Shown here one piece after another: positions 20,916-33,399 of a DNA stretch of 43,160 bases. The stretch lies in assembly GCA_033085395.1 (NCBI GenBank), contig MU853209.1, positions 8,274-51,433 on the forward strand, given 5' to 3'. Within the stretch, counting starts at the first letter, position 1. Every line of letters starts with the position of its first letter. This DNA is from Xanthoparmelia taractica. Its lineage: Eukaryota > Ascomycota > Lecanoromycetes > Lecanorales > Parmeliaceae. Both the position numbers and the translations under genes were made by a program. The notes under the pieces are model-generated. The model saw only the letters and a program-made list of their open reading frames with translations. It was not told the origin of the DNA and searched no databases.

Positions 20916-21872
20916 ACGATATTATAGCGTTAGAGTAAAGACTTATAAAGAGTATATTAGGCATTATAAAGAAGAGAAAAGTTTTGAGGGAGCGAAGATA
21001 AATTTATTAACATTAAAAGGCGCTAGTAATTATCACCTACGATATCGTTATTAATATATCGTTGATAAAGTTTTTCTAATAATTCTAATTAACCGGATCG
21101 CCGTATCGTTAATATCGCTATTAATAAAATAACGAAACAATAAAATAATATATTAATTCTACGCTCTTCTGCTATAAAAGCTAGAATAGCTCTATAGAGA
21201 GACGTAGAAGCGTGACTATTAGTTATTTAATGATAGCTCGCTAAGGGCCAGAATAAATAACGTATAATATACGTATTCTAGAATAGTAGCAGCATGCGCT
21301 ATAAGAGCGATATCGCGTGTAAAAGGATTTCTTCTACGCGTCTACGAAAGGGCTAGAGAAATTCTTCAACAAATTATTAATAATATACATCGTTTGCTAT
21401 AGATGCATTAATCTTATATTATAGAAACGATAGCGTATTAGAAGGACTCTTTTCTTTTATTATCCAAAGGAATTAAGGTTTTTTAATAAGTCTTCTACGT
21501 ATATTTAGCGATTACGTTATTATTAGTTTATAAATAATAGAATTAATTATAATATATTAAATCTTCTATTAATGCTTAAAGAGTATTATTAAGATTATTA
21601 TATTATAAAAAAAGTTTCGTATTATATATTAACAACTAATATAATAGATTCGAGATAATTATAATTAGTGAATATTATGTGTGTAATAACACTAACGCGC
21701 GTTTACAACGCGTATCTTTTATTATTAATAATTAAAGTTAGTATTATAAAAGCGACGTTATTTACGAGTACTTTTTCTTATTTCTTATAAGATTTGAAGA
21801 TTTTTTATATTACGTAATAAGAATATTATATTAAATAATATCTAAGAATTAAGACTTAAGAAGAAAGATAAT

Positions 21873-22139
21873 TATTAGATTTAGCGCTATATGCGCCTTA
21901 GCGTCGATTACTTTTAAGTTTAGAATTTATTACGAGATTATAGCGAGATTTATAATCTAAGGCCTTAACGAGACCTTAACGATTATATATCCTCTTCGCA
22001 TATTTTAGGGTTTTCGTGTTTCTTAGAGATTAGTTCTATTAGAACTTAGTACCTAATAAAGGAATCACCATCGTATCGACTATACGTCTCTTATATTGGT
22101 TAGGCCGCTTGCTGAGCGCCAGCGGACCAACCCCTTATA
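21873..22139 (+). repeat. 3' LTR of C (267 bp)
   Basis: Same length as 7158-7424; tattagatt start, ttata end, followed by the atcgc TSD (22140-22144). The last ~130 bp (22010-22139) keep many GC bases. Confidence 0.93.
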
Positions 22140-22144
22140 ATCGC

Positions 22145-23050
22145 GATGCGAGTCGTAAGAAGATAAGCGTTATTAAAGTATCTAATACGTAATATCTTAA
22201 TAATTATAACTTAGCGATTGTATTTATTTAAGATTGTAAGAATTATATCGTCTTAATATCTCGTATCGACTTTTAAATAAATAAAGAAAAGACTTATTAA
22301 TCTTTTATTCTTTTAATCGATACTAAGAAGTAAATCTAAAGAAATACGTAAGATACTATATTATATAATATTAAAGAATTTATTTAAGAGAAGTATAAGA
22401 GATAATACTTAAATTAAGTTTATAATATAGATTATTAATTAATTAAAGCGATTATAAGAGACTTATAATCGATTATAAGCTTTAATAATTATTTTATTAC
22501 GCTATAATCGTAGCGAGATTGCTATATAATCGATGCGAAACGTATAGAAATTCTATGAGATAGAATAATAGAGAAAATTTCTCTAAAAGCAATAAAAAAG
22601 ATAATTAAATCTATTATTTATATCGTATTATTATAGTAATATTAAAATATAAAATAAAGATTACGAAGAAGAAAAAAATTATCTATTTTAGATAAGACTT
22701 ATATTAATAATAAGATAAGTAATTAAAAAAGCGATAATTAATAATATACGAAGTCTAAGAAATAATATATTAAGAATTAAAAGAATTAAAAGAAGAACTT
22801 ATTTTCTTCGATATTATAAGATTTAAGACTTATACAAGTTAAACTTAAAGAGAATAACTCTAATATTAAATATAGAAAGTCTTTTTTCGAGATTTAATAC
22901 TATAAGTATAAATAAATAAAATATTATAAGAGTTTATTTAAATGCTTAAGCTATATTATAAATAATAAGATATATAATTAAGACTTTAATAAGAAAAAAG
23001 ATAAAGTTTAATACTCGTCGCTATAGTATTAAACACGTTATTAATTAGAT
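22145..23050 (+). pseudogene. Gag remnant of D (continues from 7157)
   Basis: Resumes after the TSD of C. Very AT-rich, with charged and aromatic stretches compatible with a Gypsy gag but nothing diagnostic before about 22925, where Lys-Cys-Leu-Ser-Tyr suggests a CxxC half of a zinc knuckle with the second Cys changed to Tyr. The downstream protease fixes the identity by context. Start codon would have been in 6716-7157 or near 22145. Confidence 0.55.
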
Positions 23051-23099
23051 GATAATCTCGCTTTTTATTGCTAAGAAATAAAAATATTATATTAAATAA

Positions 23100-23500
23100 T
23101 AAGCGTAATATTATCGTCTTAATAAATATTAATAACGAAAAAATCTTTATATCGCAGTCTCTTATTAAAGAGGCGTAAGTTTTTAAGTCTAAATATATAT
23201 TAATTATAATGTGTATTATTAATAATTATTAAATATTCTTATATAAGATATATAATCTAATATTTAATCTCGTAGACAGTCGAGAAAGAAAATAAAATTA
23301 AATCTTAAAGACGTATATCGTAAATATGCGAGAATACGATCTTATTCTTAATTTCTCTTAAATCTATAATATTAATTCTAATATTTATTAGCGCGAGTAA
23401 TTTTAAATTTATCGCGACTCTCTCGTGAATAATAAGTAGTAAGAAAATTTTATAATAATAGATATCGAATAGTTTACGTTATAAATTAATATAGTAAATA
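23100..23500 (+). pseudogene. Aspartyl protease remnant of D
   Basis: Frame 1 reads Asn-Val-Ile-Val-Leu-Ile-Asn ... Phe-Ile-Ser-Gln-Ser-Leu (about 23107-23163), then Ile-Tyr-Asn-Leu near 23245 and Val-Asp-Ser-Arg-Glu-Arg-Lys near 23273-23293, a familiar order in fungal Gypsy proteases between the active site and flap. The catalytic Asp region reads Asn here. In frame with the reverse transcriptase downstream. Confidence 0.65.
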
Positions 23501-23849
23501 TGTATAATTTAAGATAAGCGTATATTATACTCTCGTATTAAATCTTATTCGAAAATAATAAAAATAGCTATAATAAAGCTATGCGATATAGCGTTATGTA
23601 GCTAGATGATTCTAGCGTGTCTAATTAGTTAGAATAAGTATTAAAAATCATTTTAGAAGAGTTATCTCATAGTCTTAATACGTATAATTAAATTAAATAC
23701 TTTATAGATCTATTATCTAGCAAGCTATTAAAGAGCGATTCGATTTATAATATATCGTATAATAAGCTTATAATAATTAAGAATTATATAAATAGTGCGT
23801 TTAAGAAGAAGTAAATTCGATTTTTAAGTAATTAAATAAATTTATTAAT

Positions 23850-25000
23850 CTTATTGATTAAGAAAATAGATAACTCGCTACGATTTTATATCGATTATTA
23901 AAAGCTTAACGAGATTATAATTAAAAATTAATTATTCGTTATCGCTATTCTTAGAAATTTTAAAAAATTTATATATACGAAGTATTTTATTAAGATTAAT
24001 ATTTATAACGCGTATTATAAAATACGAGTATAAAAGAGAGATAAGTGAAAAATTATTTTTCGAATTCGTTACGATTAATTTAAATATTAGATAATATCTT
24101 TTAATCTTATAAATATTTTCGTAATCTTTTAAGCTTATATAAATAAAGTACTTAAACTATATATTAACGTCTTCTACGTAATATATTTAAATAATATATT
24201 AATTTATTTTAAGACGAAAGACTCGCATTAAGAGTATATATATAAGATATTACGTGTATTATTAAAGTATCGACTCTATATGAAGTTATCGAAATATATT
24301 TTTAATCGTAGCGAGATTATTTTTTTAAGATTTATAATAAATTAGCGTAATATTTAGATAAAGTTATTATATATTAAGATTATTATTAAGTAATTAGAAT
24401 TAAAGTTTATTAAGAATATATTAATCTTTCTAAAATTCGTAGACTTTTATTAATTATTCGTGATAGATTTTTATAAATAATTATGCTCTTAATTAACTTA
24501 ACTCGAGAAATAAAAAAAATTAAATTAAATTATCTTTCGTATTTAATAAGAAAGCACGCGAGTCTTTTAAAACACTTAAGCGAATATTTATTATAATATT
24601 TATCTTAAAATATTATAATTAAGAAATATCGATTATTATAAAAATTAATGCTTTTAAAATAAATATAAATAATATATTAAGTTAAATAAGTAAGAACGAA
24701 TAATATTATTTTATTACGTTTTTTAGCTATAAGTTTAAAGAGACTAAATCTCGCTAAGATATATATAATAAGAAATTATATATAATTATATTAGACTTTA
24801 AGAATTAAAGATATTACTTATAAAATAATAAGTATCTTATTCGTATAATCTCGAATTATAATAATCTATGTTATTTTATAACTATAAAAGAGCTTAATAT
24901 AAAGTAGATTCGCTAAGCTAAAAAATTAGCTACGTTTAATTTTATAAATATATTATTAAAAAGATATAATATTATTAAATTAAATAATAGCGAGAATAAT
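23850..25000 (+). pseudogene. Reverse transcriptase and RNase H remnant of D
   Basis: Reads Lys-Ile-Asn-Ile-Tyr-Asn-Ala-Tyr-Tyr-Lys-Ile-Arg-Val (about 23992-24030), the Gypsy motif with Asp-to-Asn at the first catalytic position, and Tyr-Leu-Asn-Asn-Ile-Leu at 24184-24201, with both Asp of the YLDD box lost. RNase H begins near 24545 (Lys-Ala-Arg-Glu-Ser-Phe-Lys-Thr-Leu-Lys-Arg) with Ile-Asn-Ala near 24645 in place of the catalytic Asp. Stops are very dense. Confidence 0.8.
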
Positions 25001-26354
25001 AATAATAATTTTCTCTCTATCTTACGAAAAAAGCTTCGTAATTAAAAATATTAATCTAATTTATAAAAACGTAATAATATATCTATTATAATTAAATTTA
25101 TAATATTAACGAAATAAATAAACAATATTATTATTATAGATATTTAAGTTATAGATTTAAATAAGAAAGTACTCGATAGATAAACACGTATTTTAGATAT
25201 TACGATATCGTCTAAACTTTTAATTTATTAGATTTTAAAATTAAAGAAATTCTATTTAAAATTACGAGAATTAATAATAATATAGCTATTTAAATTATAA
25301 CGTAAGAACGCTTTCGTTACGAATAAGAAATAACGTTAAAGATACGCTATTAAGTAGAATAAGCTTTTAAAATAAAAAGTAAATAAGAATAGATTACTAT
25401 ATTGTAATCTTATAGTCTATATTTCTAATAATTCTATTATAAAAAAAGATTCTTCGTATAAATTATAATAATTTTAATGTTAAGTATTTCTCGCGTAAGC
25501 GTATTAATAAGAATATTAGATTTAAATATTATTAATTAAATATAATAATCGAAATAATAGACTATATTCGCACTTGTCTCGATTATTAGCGAATATAAGT
25601 TTATTATTATAAGTCTTATAACGAGCTAATATCAATTTTATTAAATAACGTGAATTTATTTCACACTATAATAATAAATTTTATTATAAATCCATTATTT
25701 ATAAGAGATTTATATATTAATAAGATTTATATTATTATCTTAATTTTAATAAATAAACTTATAAAGTATATAATATATATAGTAATTATAAATAATCTAA
25801 AAGTAGATAAACTTATTAATATTATATAACGCGAGTTTATATTATTATATAATATAATGCGTAACTTAATTTTAGATCGTGATTTATTATTTATAAGTAA
25901 ATTCTAAATAACGCTATATTAGTACTTAAATATTATTTACGAGTATTTTATAATTATAAATAAGATAATTAACTCGAAATATTATTAATAACTATGTTCG
26001 TATATAATAATAGCATTTATATAAATATAAATAAAACTTCGTAAGAATTATTAATAAGATATATAATAGATATAGAATATACTTTTAAGAATAGAATCTT
26101 AAGAAAAAAAATATTACTTATTATAAAGTAAGTAAAATAATTATAATATATTAGATTATATTTAAAAGAATTATAGAAATAAGTTATAAATTAATAAATA
26201 AAGTATTATAATAATAATTATAAGATTATTATTTTTTTAAGAAAAAGATAAAGTACTATTACGAAATTTAAATATATATATCTTATAATTAAAGAAGAAA
26301 CTTAATTATAAATAGCTTAAATCTTTTAAAGTGTTAGAAAGAATAAACACGTAG
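25000..26354 (+). pseudogene. Integrase remnant of D, cut by A2
   Basis: Recognised from several islands: Ala-Ile-Leu-Val-Leu-Lys-Tyr-Tyr-Leu-Arg-Val-Phe near 25915-25950, Val-Tyr-Asn-Asn-Ser-Ile near 26000-26018 (the conserved Ala-Tyr-Asn-Asn-Ser), Asp-Ile-Glu-Tyr-Thr near 26070, and Lys-Val-Leu-Glu-Arg-Ile-Asn-Thr at 26328-26351, the conserved end of the core. The frame changes at least twice between reverse transcriptase (frame 1), 26003 (frame 2) and 26331 (frame 0), so small indels have accumulated. The last codons are interrupted by A2 at cgtag (26350-26354) and the frame continues at 40706. Confidence 0.75.
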
Positions 26355-26502
26355 TGTAATAGCAATGGGTTATGGTCAGTGTGTCAGTTGGGTGTCTAAT
26401 TCTTGATTATTCTAAGTTGGAAAATTCTATCTAAGTTAGCCAGCCTATCAAGCACTTGCCTTAGCCCATCTTAATTGACTTGGCAGATGCGATTTCGTGA
26501 CA
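26355..26502 (-). repeat. 3' LTR of A2
   Basis: Reverse complement of the A1 LTRs, 148 bp, tgtaatagc to gtgaca on the + strand. It is better preserved than the 5' LTR at 40553-40700. Confidence 0.94.
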
Positions 26503-26524
26503 GCATCCACCGAAATAGAAGAAA

Positions 26525-26542
26525 AAGCGAGCGACCTCGCTT
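26525..26542. repeat. Hairpin next to A2 3' LTR
   Basis: aagcgag, loop cgac, ctcgctt; the counterpart of 18846-18863 in A1. Confidence 0.6.
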
Positions 26543-27060
26543 ATTATATATATATTGAAATATATAGAAAAACCTTATTAATCAAGTAGTAAATTCGTTA
26601 ATAGTAGTATACTAAAATTGGCGAAAAGTTAGTAACAGTAAGGTCTTTTTCGATAATAATAGTGAGGTTCTTTCGACGGCTAAATTATATAGTTAGAATA
26701 TTAGTTAGTAAATAAACTTCTTTATATTACAACAATAACAATTATGCTTCTAATAATCACATAAGCGTTATCGAATAAAGGGAAATATATCTCGATCGAT
26801 AATATTCGTTATACGTTTAGATGTAGAGGTGAGATGAGTAGATGTAGTGTAGCGTTATTTAGGTGTAGTATTGCTATAATATTAAGTGTGTTTTCTTGAA
26901 TACTTCTCACTTAAACTATAGATATTTAGTTTATAAAGGCATTAATAAAGTAACGATATTATACTTTCTCGAACGATCTCTTCTTTTTACGAATAAGATT
27001 GGCTGAGGAGACGGAGATATAGGTATAATAGCTCGAATTCTAGCTGCTTTCTTCTTATAT
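26543..27060 (-). other. A2 3' untranslated segment
   Basis: Matches 18360-18845 of A1 in reverse. No gene. Confidence 0.6.
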
Positions 27061-27074
27061 TCCTTTACTAACTT

Positions 27075-27225
27075 AGGGGCATCATTAAGATTCTTGATAT
27101 TATATCACTAATTATATTCTAGATTATATTTCTTTTATCTTATTAGATATTCTATAGTCAAATTACATCTCTTTTTAATAATTCGCTTATTGAGAAGCCA
27201 TTCGATTTCTAAATTAATAGTGCTA
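27075..27225 (-). pseudogene. Chromodomain of A2
   Basis: Minus-strand reading Leu-Glu-Ile-Glu-Trp-Leu-Leu-Asn-Lys-Arg ... Thr-Ile-Glu-Tyr-Leu-Ile-Arg-(stop)-Lys-Lys-Tyr ... Asn-Ile-Lys-Asn-Leu-Asn, colinear with A1 18191-18345. It keeps a Trp (27198-27200) that is a stop in A1, while the cage Trp is a stop in both. Confidence 0.8.
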
Positions 27226-27449
27226 TTATTATTAATAGAAATAGGCGAGATATGTTAAGGCCGAGGGCGTTGAAAAGGATCGTTCTCTGGCGCAGAATAA
27301 GACTTCAATTATATTATTATAAAGACGGGATAAACTCTTTATTTCATAGAAATAGTTAGTCTATAGACGAGTCTATCTATTCTATTTAATATCTAAAAAG
27401 AATCGATATATTATTATAATAGTTTATTAATAATATCGAGGATAGATAA

Positions 27450-28300
27450 GATTTTATAGCCTTTATATAGTCGGAGAAGTGTTTATTCTCCTACTCTAAA
27501 AAACATCGATTAATGCTTTCTATCGTAATGAAATTTATTAAATATTTGAGTAAAATCGAAAATATCTTTAGCTATAATTCGAGTAGAGATATAATCGACT
27601 TTGGCTGATAAACGAAGTAAATTCAAAGATCTATTTGACGTAAAATCGTAGATTACTTTACTTAATATAATCTTATTCTTAAAAGAGACGAAGTTATTTA
27701 AGAAAACCTATATTTGTAATAGGACTTTCGGCTATAAAGAATATCTATCGAGGATATAAACGAAGTATCTTAAAGCTATCTTAGCAGTTTAATTAGTGCG
27801 CTCGCTCGCATTATAAATCTGCGAGTAATAGACCGTTAAATAAAGTAGAGAAATCTTTAACAGTTTGAAAAGCGATTTTTAGAGCTTCGAAAAGAATTTT
27901 CTATCTCGATCGCTAATAATAACTTTTAAAATTTCTTAATTAACAACGTTAAGTCGATTTAAAAGTACTTTTACTTAATTAGATACTTTTTAAATTAACT
28001 TATTAAAGATTAATTAAATAATCTTTATAAACTTGTAGATAATAGATATAATATAATTTAATCTATTTAATAAAGATAATATTAGAATAAAATTAATCGT
28101 TAGCGTGTGAAAAGGCACGGGCGAAGATAAGATTAACTATAAGCTATCGTAAGGTGCGTGTCTTCTTATCTATAGTATTAAACACTCTAGATAATATCGA
28201 ATAAAGTCTTATAAGTGCCTTGTGATTTTATAAATATATTAGAATAAGATAACGATTTCGTAATATCTCTGAAAGCCAGAATATTCTTCCCTATGTATTA
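27450..28300 (-). pseudogene. Integrase of A2
   Basis: Colinear with 17080-17900 of A1. The region of the zinc domain and Arg-Arg-His-Ala-Pro-Tyr motif lies near 28100-28180, where the + strand retains a GC-richer patch (cacgggcgaag). Stops are more frequent than in A1. Confidence 0.8.
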
Positions 28301-28699
28301 AAGTAAGAATATTCTTTATCAATAAAAAGAAAATATAAAATCGTTATTAATTAGTAATTCTATTAATATAAAAGATAAGATCTCGCTATATTTCGTGAGT
28401 GAGAGTTTACTATTCTTACTATAATTCTTCTTTCGAATCTCGCTAAAGACTTCTCTATTAATTCTCTTCCGCTTTCGGCCGAGGCGAAAAATAGAAATTA
28501 ACATTAATAGCTAAGAGATGCTTTCCCCGCACGAAAGGCAAAGATACTACGTTCTCGCTAGATAGACTATTATTAATATCGAGCTATATAGAAATTCTTT
28601 TCTAATAATCATCTTCTTGATAATCTTAAATACACTTCTCATGAAATAAAGAATTTATTTCTATCAAGCTTACGATATAGAGAGTATCCAACTCCGAAT

Positions 28700-28888
28700 A
28701 ATAATAAGATAGCGAATTATCTCTATTTAGACTTACAAGTCTTAATAAAACGTTAGACATAATATGCTCTTTGCTAGATTTGTGAGAGATAGCTAGATTA
28801 AACTACCTTAAGAATTAGACAGCCCGAATCAAACGAACGTTTATTCGCATTGTTGATATAATTGAAACAATCGAATTTTGCTTCATAA
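28700..28888 (-). pseudogene. C-terminal RNase H part of A2, left of B2
   Basis: Corresponds to A1 from about 16540 to 16710. B2 entered at cataa (28884-28888), equivalent to A1 position near 16544, so RNase H was split. Its other half starts at 35526. Confidence 0.85.
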
Positions 28889-29032
28889 TGTTGAAAGTTG
28901 AGTCGCGTGCTTACGTGATATGCCAAGGCTTGGCAAACGCCAAGTCACGTGACCTTATCTAGTTAGATCGCACTTATCTTTCATAGCACATATAATATAA
29001 TATAATTAAGTGTTTTATCTTATATTTTAATA
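28889..29032 (+). repeat. 5' LTR of B2 (144 bp)
   Basis: tgttgaaag to ttttaata. It keeps a nearly unmutated block around acgtgatatgccaaggc and an inverted pair cttggcaaacgccaag (28928-28943: cttggc, aaac, gccaag). Confidence 0.95.
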
Positions 29033-29520
29033 GATTATAAGCTCGGGCTCTGCTTAATTAACTGTTTTAGTATAATATAACCTTTCTTCTATCGTGTTAT
29101 AGTCGTAACTATCTTTAGAAGCTTTATTAAGTATCGATAACGCCTTATCGTAATAAAGATATAGATTATAAAAGACACTGCGATATATCTTAGAGCACTA
29201 CTATTTATATTATTTTCGAATTCTTTAAGCGTTATTAGACGCTATTACGCTTCTTCTCTACGCGTTAATCTTCTTACTGTAAACAATTCTTACTTTTAAA
29301 ATAATTATTCTAAGTCGAAATAATTACGATTCGCCCGTAAAAACGATTCGAATACTAAGTGCTATATAACGCTATCGATTTAGTTTTATATTATCGATTC
29401 GTCGCATTAGCATCAATAGCATTTGATCTTATTCGAGATAACATAAAGCGTATAGCCGAGAATCGTCGCAAATCGCTATTAAGCGAAAAATGCTATAATT
29501 ATTATACGCTCGCTATTATA
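29033..29520 (+). other. B2 leader
   Basis: Sequence from the LTR to the presumed gag start. It begins gattataagctcgggctctg, where the primer binding site should be, but the priming tRNA cannot be named. No coding evidence. Confidence 0.5.
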
Positions 29521-31380
29521 TAATCGCTAAGGCCTCTAAAATATAGTTAGCTTCTTTACGTAAAACACGCTAAAAGCGAGAGACGATATATCGTCGTTGC
29601 TTATCTTATAATATTAAAATCTAATAACAAATAATTAATTTTTTAATATCTTAAGTGTGAAATATTCGCAATAAGAGCTAAAAATAAGTTAAAGATAAAT
29701 CTAATTACTAGTTAAAAGAGAAATTAATCTCTATCTCGTATATCTTAAATATTAATACGAGAGGGAAAAAAGTTCTTTATAGTAATAAAAAGAGAATAAA
29801 TCGTAAGAAAGCGATCTCGCAAAAAAATTAATATAATAATTAACACTTATAAGCGTATAAGATAAAATCTTGAATTAAAAGAGTTAATTAATTATAAAGA
29901 TAGCTCGAGAAGCGAAGTATATTTAAACTCGCATTTGCTTATAAAGATAGACGTCTTCTCGAAAGAATATCGCTTATATATTAACTTTCTTTCTTCTTTA
30001 TCTAAGTTCTTAAAAAAAACTTTATTTAAATATATTTCTTAGATCGTTATATAAGAGAACTTCGCCGATAACGATTTAAACTATATCGAGTTAATCTTAA
30101 AGCTTAGCGAGACTTCTCGCATACGCTATAGATTCTTATAATTATCTTAAATCTCTTCGATAGCGACGACGACTATTTCTCGATCGCACGCGCTAATCTA
30201 ATTCTTATCTCTAAGTAATTAATTCCTAAGTTATTATCAAAGTCTATTTCTAAGAGAGAAGAGCTATTTGATTTTCTAACACGCCTTATATTATTAGCGT
30301 CGCTTATCTTATTCACTTCTTTATTAAGCTTCGAAGCCTAAATATTATAATTAAAGAAATTAAATTCTTAGTTAATCTAAACGCACTCGATAAAATTAAG
30401 ATACTTAAGAATATTTTTAATTATTAAAAATAAAAGCGATAGATATAAGATTTTCTAAAGATATTAAATCTTTAATATTACGTCGAAGATAAATCTAATC
30501 GATTAGTTAATATTATTAATAAAGCGTCTATTACGATCTAAAATAGAGTATATCGAAAAATCTATATTATAATAAGAACCCGCTATAAAGATAATTCCCG
30601 TGATAAAATCGAGAGCTTTTTTAATGCTACTCTCGCCTAAAAAAAGTTAAAAAAGTATAAATCTCGTAGCTTCGATATTCTTAATTTTACAATTCGAAAG
30701 CTAAAAGCTCTCACTCTATTAGTCTACGAAAATAGCTCTTAAGCGTATATCGATTAATTTATTAGTATCTTATAAGAATTTAGAAATCAATCTAACAAAA
30801 ATCCCTTCACTATCGATAAAAATTAAAAAATATATTACTTTTATGAAGAGCTAGACTCTTAGTATAATTTATATTATAAGCATTATAATTAAAATTATAA
30901 CGCCTATAATAAAAGAGTGAGATTAAGTACTTACTAAACTACGTAATCACTCGCTTTCTTAATATAGTAATTAATCTCAAGAATTTCATCTTAAACCTAT
31001 AGATATATGCGCTATCGGCCATCGCCGTCGACGCTCTCGATTATATAAATTAGAGTATTATCGCACTCGTCTTCCTCGAAGCTAGTACTATAAAGTATAA
31101 GATTTAAAGTGATACTACCTTAAGTAACTTTCGCACGTTTATTTATATCATTAAATATTATATCGTCTATAAGAGAGATTTTTATTTTAACGCTAAGTAT
31201 AATTATAAGCGCTTACGCGAAGATAATAATTAGGGCGAAAGAGATAATCGTAATAATCGTAATAATCGCGACGATCGCGACGATCGTAATAATCGTAATA
31301 ATTGAGAAGATAATAATAATAAGTCTAAAGAGAATAAAGATAAGAATAAAAATAAGAATAAGAATTAACTTCTTAGCGCT
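29520..31380 (+). pseudogene. Copia gag remnant of B2
   Basis: Colinear with 50-1890 of B1. A readable stretch near 30640-30810 includes Ala-Leu-Thr-Leu-Leu-Val-Tyr-Glu-Asn and Asn-Lys-Asn-Pro-Phe-Thr. Near 31234-31310 the frame reads Gly-Glu-Arg-Asp-Asn-Arg-Asn-Asn-Arg with repeated cgtaataat/cgcgacgat units, then a Lys/Asn/Glu-rich tail. Start codon not identifiable. Confidence 0.6.
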
Positions 31381-33100
31381 AAAGTCGCTATAACGATTAC
31401 TTAGTTAAAGATCGCCCGCTATTTCATCGCGTATATCTTAAGCGCTTATAATCTTATCGCCGACTCTAAAGTCTTATTTAGTAGATACTATAAGTTTATA
31501 ATATCTATATCTTTCGATAGAGCGTAAGTCACTATCCTTTTCAAGATAGCGATTATATCTTTACTCTAAATTCGTAACTGCGTTTACACTTAATATCTAA
31601 CTCACGATTTCTCGATATTTATTACTTTCGAGTCCTTTAAATCGTCTCACTCGATATACGAACTCATTAATAATCTAATAATTATTAACTTCAATAATAT
31701 TAATTTAGAATATAAGGTTAATAGCGTTAAATATATATAAACTCTTTAAGATATATAGTTAATATCGAACGATAGTTATAATCTTATCTTTAAGAGATAA
31801 TTAAAAGAATAAGACTATTCTCTCTCTTTCGTTTCGGGCGATCTCTCTATTAATAACGAATAAATCTTTTTTAGACGTATAAAAAATCATCTCTATATCT
31901 TAAATATATAAAGGAAAACACTCTTAGCATTAGCGATCGTTAATAAAGATATTTCTATCTATAATAAGCTCTTAACTAAGTCTAATTCAACGTCTTCGAA
32001 GACTTTATCCGAAGCGTTACGAATATAACACTCACGTCACGATTATTTAGATATTCAAAACCTTAAGAAACTCGCTAAGATATATATTAAAATAAACCTT
32101 TCGATTCCATTATCGAGCGATATCTATAAGTCATGCTCTATAATTAATATAAAATATATATTATATAAATGATATATTAAGTCTAATAAGCACGAAAAGG
32201 ACTTAATTTATAATAATTTTTATATGTTTCTTCGAGCTCTTATATAACGATTATTAATTTATAATAATCTTTCTTTGCGATAAAACTTTACGCTCTATTA
32301 TCTATCTCTTATCGAATAAATTTAATAAAATAGTTCTTACGATCTTTAAGATATTTCTTAATGTGAAATACGATAATTATTAATATATACGTCTGCGATT
32401 CGATTGCGAAATAGAATTCGATAACTATAAGATAAAGATCTTTTATATATTCAAAGATATTACTTAAGAGAGAACTATTCTCGATAATCCTTAAATAAAT
32501 AATAAATCTAAGCGTCTCGATACTATTATTTAGCGTAAGGCCAGCGCGATACTTAAAGAAAGCGACCTTTCATAAAAGTATTAATCGAAATTCGTTCGAG
32601 CTATTAATATTCTACGAAACATTTAATTAATTATAAAGCGCGATATTATCTCTCACGAGATATACATCGAGTCCTCACTCGATATATTATACCTTCGTAT
32701 TATCAAATAAATTAAATATTATTAAGTTATACTTCAAAGCTATATCTAAAAGAAGTATTAGAATCGCGTCGTTAAGAATCAACTATTAAGCTATAAAGAT
32801 AAATTCTATCGTATATTTATACTTAACAACGAAGTTAAGATTATCGTAAATATTAAATAAATTGATAATATCTCTCTTAAACTTATCTCTTTTTAACTAA
32901 GCGACGACGTCGCTATTAATATTAAGATTATTAATCATCGCTATAAGCGAAGAATAGCAGAGAATTAAGAATAATCTTTATTCTTTATCGTAGTTTTTAG
33001 AAAAAAACGCTAAAAACAAAGACTTATAACTATCGCTTAAGAAAAAATCCTTAATTTTCTAAATATTATTAAGATTAAATTAGTAAAGATAGTCTTATCG
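31380..33100 (+). pseudogene. Copia protease and integrase remnant of B2
   Basis: Asn-Leu-Ile-Ala-Asp-Ser-Lys near 31450-31470 fits the protease active site (Asp-Ser-Gly) with Gly changed to Lys. Integrase follows: His-Asp-Tyr-Leu near 32038 from the zinc domain, Asp-Leu-Ile-Tyr-Asn-Asn near 32207-32224 where the first catalytic Asp of the family reads Asn, then Leu-Cys-Asp-Lys-Thr-Leu-Arg-Ser near 32272-32296. Shorter than B1 by about 20-25 bases near 31980-32010. Confidence 0.75.
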
Positions 33101-33399
33101 ATCGCTATATAAGCGATCGACTTAAAATTAATAAAAGAATTATCTAAGATAATTAGCGATAATACTTCTTTTATAGTCTCTACGCCTCTATCTCCGACGT
33201 AACTAGCGTTAATCTCTCAATTAATAACTCGCTTAATAAATAAAATAGATTTAATAATAGCTATTAAATCGTCCGATATTTAGAGGGCGAATAAAAATAT
33301 TTTATTAGATTCTCTCGCGCTACTAACTAAAGTTAATTTCTTAGAACCCTACGAATCTCGTATATATAAAAAGATAATAGCGAACTCGTATATAAAGAT

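Larger units (their letters stand above)
19791..21872 (+). other. Long 3' segment of C between chromodomain and 3' LTR
   Basis: About 2 kb without sense-strand coding that I recognise. It contains an antisense open stretch (about 20270-20640), an imperfect inverted repeat (20782-20915), and less mutated GC patches near 21000-21040 and 21160-21360. It ends in a purine-rich run (aagaagaaagat, 21860-21871) next to the LTR, which is the likely polypurine tract. Many chromoviruses have only a short segment here, so the extra length deserves notice. Confidence 0.55.
7158..22139 (+). mobile_element. Ty3/Gypsy chromovirus C, inserted in D and carrying A1
   Basis: Both LTRs are 267 bp (7158-7424 and 21873-22139), and the TSD is a perfect atcgc (7153-7157 and 22140-22144). 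A1 with its TSD accounts for 7642 bp, leaving 7340 bp for C itself. Contents in order: LTR, primer site, gag with zinc knuckle, reverse transcriptase, RNase H, integrase (cut by A1 at 11397), integrase C-terminus, chromodomain, a 2-kb 3' segment, purine tract and LTR. Heavily RIP-mutated, with an apparent 1-base frame change near 11281-11287. Confidence 0.94.

Noticed and set aside
28319..28504. 61-codon open stretch on the - strand
   Set aside because: It lies on the coding strand of A2 between RNase H and integrase, but the A2 frame on this side of B2 has codons starting at positions congruent to 2 modulo 3; this one starts at 28504 (congruent to 1) and has no motif.
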